Source: UBA11869 sp964544965 (lineage in GTDB: Bacteria > Pseudomonadota > Gammaproteobacteria > Eutrophobiales > Eutrophobiaceae). Taken from it: a stretch of DNA of 30,043 nt. Of the stretch, positions 23,959-30,043 are shown one piece after another. How positions within the stretch are numbered: the first letter of the stretch is position 1; every line of letters starts with the position of its first letter. Both the position numbers and the translations under genes were made by a program. The stretch is from assembly GCA_964544965.1 (NCBI GenBank), contig CAZJED010000014.1:1-30043 (forward strand), read 5' to 3'. The notes under the pieces are model-generated. The model ran no database searches, was not told the origin of the DNA, and saw only the letters and a program-made list of their open reading frames with translations.

Positions 23959-25661
23959 TCTTCCCTGTCATGGGTGCAGAAAATATTTCTGTACAATATC
24001 TATCTACAGTTATGAGGGATGCTGGTCATGAGGTTCAAGTTGCTTTTGATCGTTCCTTATTCGATGACAAGCAGTATTTTACTGTTCCATTTCTAGCAAG
24101 AATGTTCTCTGAAACTGATAATGTGGTTGATGCCATAGTCAAGGCAAAACCTGATGTGTTGGCAATGTCAATTTTTGCGGACAATTATAAATGGGGGCTA
24201 GACATCGCTGAAAAAGTTAGAGAACGATGTGATTGTATTACCGTTTGGGGAGGGATTCATCCGACATCATGCCCCGAAGATGTTATCAAAGAAAATGTAG
24301 TTGATTACGTGATCATCGGTGAGGGTGAAGCACCGTTTATAGAGTTATTAACAGCACTTGAATCAGATGAGTCACCTGAATCAATCCCGAATGTTTGGAT
24401 GAAGAAAGGTGATGACGTCATCAGTAATAAATCTAGAGTAAATATGCTAGGAAAAAATTTCCCTGCTCCGGATAAAACCCTTTTTGAAAATCTTTTACCC
24501 ATGGGCGAGTACTACCTTACAGTTACCTCAAAGGGCTGCATTCAAACCTGTAACTTTTGTATGCAAAATTTTCTACAACGTTGGGAGAAAGAACAAGGTC
24601 TTGGCATGTTTCTGCGCGAAAAACNNNNNNNNNNNNNNNNNNNNNNNNNNNNNNNNNNNNNNNNNNNNNNNNNNNNNNTGGATGAACTTAAATACGCACG
24701 CGATCATAGGAATGTAAAATACATAGATATCAAAAATAACGTTCTTTCAGGAAATAAAAAATGGCTCAATGAATTTTTAACTCGTTACCCTAAAGAAGTT
24801 GGTGTTCCGTTTAGATGTATGGGGCATCCATTACTACTTCAAAATCCTAAATTGGATCTACCAAGAAAACTTAAAGCTGCTGGCTGTGCTCATGTTCAAA
24901 TTGGCATTGAAAGTTTCAACCCAGATGTACGAAAAAAGGTTCTGGGACGTGGCGAATCAGACGAGCAAATTATTAAAGCCCTTGATGATATGGAAGCGGC
25001 TGGCGTTAGATTTTCTGCGGATCTTATCGTTGGATTACCCGGCGAGTCAGAAGATGATTTAATTAAATCTCTTCATATTCTTTCTAAATACAAATGCTTA
25101 GTGCGCGCTTCAATTTTCTGGCTTCAATATCTTCCTGAAGTTGATATAACCAAGAATGCTTTTGAAGCTGGATTGATAGATCGCGAAAGTATCAAGATGA
25201 TGGTCCAGGGCGAGCAAGAAAACTATCTTTCAACCGGCTCTCCTATGGAAGCAGAGCGTGAACGTATTCTAAAAACATATCATGTTTTATTTCGGATGCT
25301 ACCAATTACATCCGAGTGGGTGATAAAAAAAATGTTGAGTACTAAGATATATAGGATTTTGCATTTTATACCATTTCAAGTGGCACTTATTATCTTTATC
25401 GATGTTATTGTCTCGTTAGTCCGTAATGACTACTACTCAAAATGGATAATGAAGTGGTATATGAAACACATTTTAAAGAGGGTATTTGGAAAAGCTAATT
25501 TCATTTCAGATGTCCAGGCCAGTACTGCTATGCAGTCGAAATACACCGGAGAAGCTGGACTTCCATATGGTATGACTGCAACTCCAGATACTAGTGATAT
25601 AACTGCAAATCCTTCAGTTTTAAATGAAGCGCTTGGCAATATCTCAGTATCAGCCAAGTAG
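23949..25661 (+). CDS. B12-binding radical SAM enzyme (with an assembly gap inside)
   Basis: This protein of about 570 residues starts with a cobalamin-binding fold (KIVFPVMGAENISVQYL, then KAKPDVLAMSIFADNYKWG and VWGGIHPTSCPED, ending YVIIGEGEAPFIELL). A radical SAM core follows with the cluster motif CIQTCNFC (Cys197, Cys201, Cys204). Later parts include HVQIGIESFNPDVRKKVLG and RFSADLIVGLPGESEDDL, typical of the class B Elp3-like core. The C-terminal 130 residues contain a hydrophobic stretch (FQVALIIFIDVIVSLV) that may associate with membrane. Family members often methylate unreactive carbon or rearrange rings in lipids and natural products; the substrate is unknown. Ns at 24625-24678 hide 18 codons just after the cluster motif; the frame is kept only if the gap length is right. 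The start ATG at 23949 has AGAGG upstream. Confidence 0.82.
   Translation: MKIVFPVMGAENISVQYLSTVMRDAGHEVQVAFDRSLFDDKQYFTVPFLARMFSETDNVVDAIVKAKPDVLAMSIFADNYKWGLDIAEKVRERCDCITVWGGIHPTSCPEDVIKENVVDYVIIGEGEAPFIELLTALESDESPESIPNVWMKKGDDVISNKSRVNMLGKNFPAPDKTLFENLLPMGEYYLTVTSKGCIQTCNFCMQNFLQRWEKEQGLGMFLREKXXXXXXXXXXXXXXXXXXXDELKYARDHRNVKYIDIKNNVLSGNKKWLNEFLTRYPKEVGVPFRCMGHPLLLQNPKLDLPRKLKAAGCAHVQIGIESFNPDVRKKVLGRGESDEQIIKALDDMEAAGVRFSADLIVGLPGESEDDLIKSLHILSKYKCLVRASIFWLQYLPEVDITKNAFEAGLIDRESIKMMVQGEQENYLSTGSPMEAERERILKTYHVLFRMLPITSEWVIKKMLSTKIYRILHFIPFQVALIIFIDVIVSLVRNDYYSKWIMKWYMKHILKRVFGKANFISDVQASTAMQSKYTGEAGLPYGMTATPDTSDITANPSVLNEALGNISVSAK
24625..24678. other. Assembly gap of 54 Ns
   Basis: The sequence is unknown here. 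The reading frame continues on both sides with the gap treated as 18 codons, which is consistent with, but does not prove, the stated gap length. Confidence 0.99.
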
Positions 25662-25744
25662 TTTAAAGGCACATTCTAACTCTAGCTGTTACAAGGCGTG
25701 CTCCTTAAAATCACATTTGTTATGAGTCATTTTGGTAAGTCGAT

Positions 25745-26824
25745 ATGATTACGAATATTCTTAATGCAACTAACTTAGCACCATTGGTTTACAGACTTTC
25801 TCGATGGCACCTTCACTCTCTTGTGGGAGGGAATCCATTTCCTGTTTCGGCTAGTTTGTATATTAATACCAATTGTAATTTTACATGTAGCTTTTGTAAT
25901 ATTTGGCGTGTCGATCCGCCATATATAATGCCTGAAGACACGGCTAGAGACCTTGTTGAGCAATTAGGCAAGTTGGAACTAATTTATTTTTCTATCAGCG
26001 GCGGAGAGCCATTAATGGTCCCCTATGTTCTTGACATTTTAGGTCACGCAAAACGTTCTGGAATCCTCTATACCCATATCGTTTCCAATGCTTTCTTGAT
26101 GGATAAAAAACGCGCGCAAAAATTATCCGATGCAAATGTTTCTGAGATAAGTTTCAGTATTGATGGGCCAGAGCATATCCATAATGAAGTAAGGGGCGCA
26201 AAAAGATCCTATAAAAAAATACTCGCTGCAATTCAAAATGTAAAAACGTATGCACCGAATACTCGTATTGTCCTCAATACTATTTTGAAATGGTCTGAGC
26301 CTGAACATGCCTTGCATGCTGTTCAAGTTGCGAAAGACACGGGTGTTAGTATTAAGGTGCAACCTGAAAATAATCATCCAGTTTTTGAGGGGCAAAAATG
26401 CGATAAGGCATCTAAAAGTAATCGTGGTTTAGACACCGATGGTCTCAACAATCTATTTGCTGCTGTTGATTTTATGATAAATGAGCCGTGCGTTGTGAAT
26501 TCCAATGCATTCTTAAAAGGCATAAAGAAATTTTTGGTAGACCCGGCAAATCTTCCCCTAGTAAACAATCCCTGCATACTAGGGCGTCACCATGTTGAGT
26601 TCTTTTCAGGCCGTATGTTCCCGTGCCTTGAGGGCGTAAACTGGAAAAATGGCTTTGATTGGAAGGATACAACCTTAAAAAATCTGTTTTTATCGACCGA
26701 ATACCAGCAATCACTTCAGAATCTTGAAAAGTGTAATGGTTGTAAGAAAAACTATTATGTTTGTTATTATGAACCCCGGTTGAATTTTCCTCTTGGCAAC
26801 CTTCTTCGCACAAAAATACTCTAA
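25745..26824 (+). CDS. Radical SAM protein with C-terminal SPASM-like cysteines
   Basis: This 359-residue enzyme has the radical SAM motif CNFTCSFC (Cys44, Cys48, Cys51), followed by IYFSISGGEPLMVPYV and SEISFSIDGPEHIHNEVRG, characteristic of the MoaA/HpnH/SPASM group. The C-terminal part has at least five more cysteines (NPCILGRHH, FPCLEGVNW, CNGCKKNYYVCYYEP), which fit an auxiliary [4Fe-4S] cluster. HpnH-like hopanoid enzymes and peptide-maturation enzymes share this layout, so function is not fixed. The start ATG at 25745 is 83 bp after the B12 enzyme, and a GGTAAG stretch precedes it. It is the last gene of the cluster and converges with the DUF3579 gene. Confidence 0.82.
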   Translation: MITNILNATNLAPLVYRLSRWHLHSLVGGNPFPVSASLYINTNCNFTCSFCNIWRVDPPYIMPEDTARDLVEQLGKLELIYFSISGGEPLMVPYVLDILGHAKRSGILYTHIVSNAFLMDKKRAQKLSDANVSEISFSIDGPEHIHNEVRGAKRSYKKILAAIQNVKTYAPNTRIVLNTILKWSEPEHALHAVQVAKDTGVSIKVQPENNHPVFEGQKCDKASKSNRGLDTDGLNNLFAAVDFMINEPCVVNSNAFLKGIKKFLVDPANLPLVNNPCILGRHHVEFFSGRMFPCLEGVNWKNGFDWKDTTLKNLFLSTEYQQSLQNLEKCNGCKKNYYVCYYEPRLNFPLGNLLRTKIL

Positions 26825-26869
26825 TGTCGTACTGTCTACACACTGTCACATTATATTTTTTTGTCTAGA

Positions 26870-27163
26870 TTAACTACCCAAATATATTAAATTGTTATCC
26901 TGATCTCTTGTTTCAAGCTCATTGCTGATTGCAAAATCAATTAGAAAATCGAAAATCATAGGATCTTTATCCTTAAGTCTTAAGTTAATAACAAAATATT
27001 TTGATTTATCTTCGTGATTTATGTTTACAAGAGGATTAAAAATTACTTTTCCACTTTTCTTGTAGTCAGCAACAGTGTAATAAAGTCTTTCTGCCCAATC
27101 ACTCGGACGAAATCTTTTTCCTTTCTTTGTATGACCCATAATTAATATCTTTTCGTACAACAT
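26870..27163 (-). CDS. DUF3579 family protein
   Basis: This 97-residue soluble protein contains KGKRFRPSDWAERLYYTV, which matches the DUF3579 consensus (GxxFRPSDWAERL) very well. The second half (VNINHEDKSKYFVINLRL, PMIFDFLIDFAISNELETR) follows the family pattern of a DP-x-F-x-FL-x-FA block. The family is widespread in beta- and gammaproteobacteria, and its function is unknown. The start ATG at 27163 has AGAGG 10-11 bases upstream. A terminator of the preceding minus-strand gene lies at 27189-27217, so it has its own promoter in the short gap of about 25 bp or is served by readthrough. Confidence 0.88.
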   Translation of the reverse strand: MLYEKILIMGHTKKGKRFRPSDWAERLYYTVADYKKSGKVIFNPLVNINHEDKSKYFVINLRLKDKDPMIFDFLIDFAISNELETRDQDNNLIYLGS

Positions 27164-27188
27164 TCTTTGGTTTACCTCTATATTCTAT

Positions 27189-27217
27189 AAAAAAAAACCG
27201 CATGATTTCTCATGCGG
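27189..27217 (-). terminator. Rho-independent terminator after the Cys-rich secreted protein gene
   Basis: CCGCATGA-TTTC-TCATGCGG (27198-27217) is a perfect 8-bp stem with a TTTC loop. On the minus strand it is followed by a U-tract (A-run at 27189-27197). It ends the transcript of the gene at 27261-27668. Confidence 0.88.
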
Positions 27218-27260
27218 ATAAATCTAACTAAGGGGAGGGTTAAATTAATTCTGAAAACAT

Positions 27261-27668
27261 TTAAATTCTTAAATCACCATAACAAACATTATTACCAGCC
27301 TTGTCAGTTTTCGGTGAACCGCTTGGCAATAGAAAATGGCAACCCGTTTTGGTATCAACCCAATATGAAGAGAAACCATTTGTATACACAATTACATTTA
27401 TATCTAGCATAAGACTAACAATTCTACTATCCGAACAAGGCATCACATTTCCATCAGGGCATTCACCGTAAGAGCAATTACTTTTACATGGATATGTATA
27501 TGCCATCGTCCCTGCTTGCGTATTGGCAATAAACCAAGAAGTTCTAACTTCATTTATTGGCAATAAAGAATGTCTTTTATACGCATGGCTATGCAATTCA
27601 TTTCCCGAAACATTAGGAAAATGCAATACAATCGAAAAAATTAGAAGTACCGATAAAGCTTTACCCAT
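27261..27668 (-). CDS. Secreted cysteine-rich protein, unknown family
   Basis: This 135-residue protein has a signal peptide (KALSVLLIFSIVLHFPNVSG, cut near residue 22). The mature domain of about 113 residues has six cysteines: YPCKSNCSYGECPDG, VMPCSD, KTGCHFLLP and NVCYG. They could form up to three disulfides. The start ATG at 27668 and the terminator at 27189-27217 bracket a single-gene unit, divergent from the LysR regulator with about 130 bp between starts. I do not recognise the domain. The divergent layout with a LysR-type regulator suggests, but does not show, that the regulator controls it. Confidence 0.7.
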   Translation of the reverse strand: MGKALSVLLIFSIVLHFPNVSGNELHSHAYKRHSLLPINEVRTSWFIANTQAGTMAYTYPCKSNCSYGECPDGNVMPCSDSRIVSLMLDINVIVYTNGFSSYWVDTKTGCHFLLPSGSPKTDKAGNNVCYGDLRI

Positions 27669-27800
27669 TTCTCTTCCTTATAAATTAAATATAAATTATT
27701 AAAAACGTTGCGAATCATATACTTCGATTTATTAGTTGACAATACCTCATTTATTGAAATATTATTTCCTATAAAGAAACAATAAAATAGGCAGTTACTA

Positions 27801-28709
27801 ATGGATAAACTTGTGAGTATGAGGGTGTTTTCAGCGGTTGCTAAAAATGGGAGTTTTTCTGTAGCAGCTAAAAAATTATCAATTTCAAAAGCTATGGTTA
27901 GTAAGCATATTAAGAACCTTGAAAACTCACTTAGCGTAAGACTTTTTAATCGTACCACCAGAAAATTAAATCTAACTGATGCAGGTAGTTCATATTATGA
28001 AAAAGTAAATACAATCCTGTCAGAAATAGACGAAACTGAATCTGCAATATCACAACTTAATTCTGAGCCTAAAGGTAAATTAAAAGTTATGGCGCAACCA
28101 TCTTTTGGCGCATTCCATTTATCTCGAGCTCTGTCGCTGTATCTAAAAAAATATACTGAAGTAACTGTGAATCTTGAGCTTTCCCATAGAATACCCGATT
28201 TAGTCGAGGAAAATATCGACCTTGCTTTCCATGTTGGTGAATTGAATGACTCAATGTATGTTTCTCGAAGAATTGCATCAGCTAGACGTGTTATTTGTGC
28301 GTCACCTGAGTATATAAAAAAAAATGGCATGCCAAAAAAACCAGAAGATTTATTAAATCACAATTGCTTAATATATATGCCGCGTAATGATATGGGCAAA
28401 TGGGAGTTTCTTGATAAAGGGAAAAGAAAAAAAATAAAGGTTACTGGAGATATACAATGTAACAGTGGCGATGCACTAAGAGTTGCATCAATACAGAGCC
28501 GCGGAATTACTCAGCTACCTACATACATGGTTGGTTTAGATATCCAAGCGGGACGCTTAGAGGCAGTGCTTGAAGATTTTGAACCAGAAAAACAACCTAT
28601 TTATGCTATCTATAATCATAGAAAATATGTATCTGCTAAAATAAAAACATTTATTGATTTCATATATGATTTATATCAGCCTGAGCCATACTGGAACGAG
28701 TGGACGTAA
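27801..28709 (+). CDS. LysR-type transcriptional regulator
   Basis: This 302-residue regulator has the N-terminal winged helix-turn-helix (residues 1-60: VFSAVAKNGSFSVAAKKLS, then KAMVSKHIKNLENSLSVRL, FNRTTRKLNLTDAG), followed by a linker helix and a ligand-binding domain (GKLKVMAQPSFGAFHLSRAL, ENIDLAFHVGEL). The wording is close to the AaeR/DsdC-like group of small-aromatic or unknown-ligand regulators that end with YAIYNHRKYVSAKIKTFIDF. LysR regulators usually act on the divergent gene and themselves. Here that would be the Cys-rich secreted protein on the minus strand. The downstream lipoprotein gene begins 62 bp after the stop. Confidence 0.9.
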   Translation: MDKLVSMRVFSAVAKNGSFSVAAKKLSISKAMVSKHIKNLENSLSVRLFNRTTRKLNLTDAGSSYYEKVNTILSEIDETESAISQLNSEPKGKLKVMAQPSFGAFHLSRALSLYLKKYTEVTVNLELSHRIPDLVEENIDLAFHVGELNDSMYVSRRIASARRVICASPEYIKKNGMPKKPEDLLNHNCLIYMPRNDMGKWEFLDKGKRKKIKVTGDIQCNSGDALRVASIQSRGITQLPTYMVGLDIQAGRLEAVLEDFEPEKQPIYAIYNHRKYVSAKIKTFIDFIYDLYQPEPYWNEWT

Positions 28710-28771
28710 ATGTTTCGAGAAGCGTACAATATCTTTAAACACCCGATTACAAATATCAGGTTACTTAAGAA

Positions 28772-29836
28772 ATGAAAATAGTTAATCGTATTATTTTAAT
28801 ATCGTCGTTAGTGATAATGACGGCTTGTGCAAAAATAGGTCCTGATATAATTCAAGCTAGTGGTAATGATTATAATATTGCAATTCAAAGAACAATTGAT
28901 GAACAGTTATTACTTAATTTGGTAAGATTAAAATATCACGATACACCATTTTTCCTCGAGGTAAATAGTGTTTCCTCCCAATTTAAACTAAATTCTGAGG
29001 CAAGTTTAAGCGCTACCCTTAAAGAACAAGAAACTCCAGAAACAGTTGGACTTTCAGGAAAGCTTAATTTTACCGAACAACCAACAGTGACCTACCTGCC
29101 ATTACAGGGCAATGATTTTATTCAAAGATTATTAAAGCCAATCTCAATCGACACAATTATTCTGCTCGCAAACTCCGGTTGGAGTATTGAAAGAATCTTA
29201 CGTTTAACAGTTGACGATATAAATGGGATTCCTAATGCGCCAAATGCAGGAGGTCCAACACCATCTGTCGCGCCGGATTTTAAAGAATTCCAATCCATAG
29301 GAGGAATTTTTCGTGATTTACAAACTAAAAATTCTATAGACTTTGTTTATGACGGAGATAAAAGCGCCTCAATTGTTTTCCATAACGATAATCAATTAGT
29401 AGAACAATTAAGGGAAAAACTTAACTTAGGTAGTTATAAGAAATTAAAGTTTCTAAATGGAAAAGGCGCAGTAAATAGTAAAAGTGACAGTATTATTTTA
29501 TCAACACGTTCTTTTTTAGGCGTTATGTATTATTTATCCCATTCTGTTGATGTTCCTGATAAAGATAAGGATTCAGGAAAGGTAACAATCACTTACGATA
29601 AATTTGGAAATGAATTCGATTGGTCAGAATTAACCAATAATCTTTTTAAAATTAAATCAGGAATGGATAACAGTAATATTGCCATCTCAACTAATTATCG
29701 TAATACCTGGTTTTACATAGATGACAGCGACCTAAATAGTAAAACTACATTTAGTTTATTAATGCAATTGTTCTCATTACAATCAGGCAAATCCGACGGC
29801 ATTGCGCCACTTTTGACACTTCCTATTGGACAGTAA
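28772..29836 (+). CDS. Lipoprotein of unknown function
   Basis: This 354-residue protein has a lipoprotein signal peptide with lipobox IMTAC (Cys19 would be the lipidated residue), so it sits in a membrane facing the periplasm. The mature N-terminus AKIGPDIIQASGNDYNIAIQ, followed by DEQLLLNLVRLKYHDTPFFL, is reminiscent of a hypothetical lipoprotein family I have seen in other proteobacteria, but I cannot name it. Several Ser/Thr/Asn-rich beta-like stretches follow, ending LLTLPIGQ. The start ATG at 28772 is preceded by AAGAA. It is separated from lldD by 84 bp with an inverted repeat. Confidence 0.72.
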   Translation: MKIVNRIILISSLVIMTACAKIGPDIIQASGNDYNIAIQRTIDEQLLLNLVRLKYHDTPFFLEVNSVSSQFKLNSEASLSATLKEQETPETVGLSGKLNFTEQPTVTYLPLQGNDFIQRLLKPISIDTIILLANSGWSIERILRLTVDDINGIPNAPNAGGPTPSVAPDFKEFQSIGGIFRDLQTKNSIDFVYDGDKSASIVFHNDNQLVEQLREKLNLGSYKKLKFLNGKGAVNSKSDSIILSTRSFLGVMYYLSHSVDVPDKDKDSGKVTITYDKFGNEFDWSELTNNLFKIKSGMDNSNIAISTNYRNTWFYIDDSDLNSKTTFSLLMQLFSLQSGKSDGIAPLLTLPIGQ

Positions 29837-29884
29837 TCAACAAGTGGGCAAAATTATAAAACACATTTTTCTTTGTATTGTAAA

Positions 29885-29908
29885 AGCGTATGACCAGCGA
29901 AATACGCT
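29885..29908. promoter_or_regulatory. Inverted repeat just upstream of lldD-like gene
   Basis: AGCGTAT (29885-29891) and ATACGCT (29902-29908) are perfect 7-bp inverted repeats with a 10-base spacer, ending 12 bases before the ATG. They may be an operator or a leader hairpin. There is no U-tract, so a terminator is unlikely. Confidence 0.4.
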
Positions 29909-29920
29909 AAATTATGTATT

Positions 29921-30043
29921 ATGAAACTAACAGATTGCCATAATTTTCAAGATTTCAGAAAACTGGCGAAACGTCGTTTGCCCTCACCAATATTCCACTA
30001 TATTGATGGCGCTGCAGATGATGAAGTTACTCATCGCCGAAAT
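29921..30043 (+). CDS. lldD: FMN-dependent L-lactate dehydrogenase / alpha-hydroxy-acid dehydrogenase, 5' part (cut by window end)
   Basis: The first 41 codons read MKLTDCHNFQDFRKLAKRRL, then PSPIFHYIDGAADDEVTHRRN. The phrase DFRKLAKRRLP and the following FHYIDGAADDE match the N-terminus of the FMN-dependent alpha-hydroxy-acid dehydrogenase family (LldD, glycolate oxidase, lactate dehydrogenase). Such enzymes oxidise L-lactate or a similar hydroxy acid to the keto acid and pass electrons to the quinone pool. The catalytic region lies beyond the window, so the substrate cannot be fixed and the lldD symbol is provisional. The ATG at 29921 is the natural start of this family. Confidence 0.8.
   Translation, partial: MKLTDCHNFQDFRKLAKRRLPSPIFHYIDGAADDEVTHRRN

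Noticed and set aside
26472..26849. A 125-residue minus-strand frame opposite the second radical SAM gene
   Set aside because: It is antisense to the SPASM-like C-terminal part and shows no domain; a shadow frame.

Overview
The window is AT-rich DNA from a proteobacterium, most likely a gammaproteobacterium with an anaerobic nitrate/nitric-oxide lifestyle. The evidence is a NapA-like nitrate reductase with NapG/NapH-type proteins, NnrS, anaerobic HemN, seven near-identical FNR/DNR-type boxes (TTGAT-N4-ATCAA), two TonB-dependent receptors, a DUF3579 protein and a LysR regulator. No rRNA, CRISPR array, transposase or integrase was seen. A run of 54 Ns at 24625-24678 shows this is a draft scaffold.

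Region 1 (1-6520, + strand) is a nitrate-reductase operon entered in the middle of napA. It runs napA, napG, napH, a periplasmic anchored protein of unknown family, a second larger NapH/NosR-like membrane ferredoxin, and a second NapG/NapF-like ferredoxin. The first NapH frame stops just before a leftover ferredoxin motif, across an A7 run. Region 2 (6548-16600) carries accessory genes for low-oxygen or nitrogen-oxide respiration: an outer-membrane porin with a DUF6494 protein, a secreted DUF255 thioredoxin-like protein fused to a DsbD-like domain, NnrS, a TonB receptor and HemN with two small proteins. All seven FNR-type boxes lie here. Two spots look like unannotated RNA genes: a foldable element at 10676-10799 whose helix closes only on the minus strand thanks to G-U pairs, and a possible short + transcript at about 14537-14667.

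Region 3 (16651-17532) holds three overlapping small genes of unknown function, nested inverted repeats, and the 3' half of a tRNA-Thr(CGU) without its 5' half. That is what the far end of an island integrated in a tRNA gene looks like. The polarity suggests the island, possibly including the respiratory genes, lies to the left.

Region 4 (17622-26824) has a ZnuD-like receptor with a small His/Cys secreted protein, then a biosynthetic-looking cluster: a membrane phosphodiesterase fused to a methyltransferase (minus strand), and divergently a family 9 glycosyltransferase, a B12-binding radical SAM enzyme and a second radical SAM enzyme. The product is unknown, but a modified surface glycan or lipid is plausible. 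A degenerate duplication separates the glycosyltransferase from the B12 enzyme. Region 5 (26870-30043) has a DUF3579 protein, a Cys-rich secreted protein divergent from a LysR regulator, a lipoprotein, and the start of an FMN-dependent lactate dehydrogenase (lldD-like) cut by the window end.
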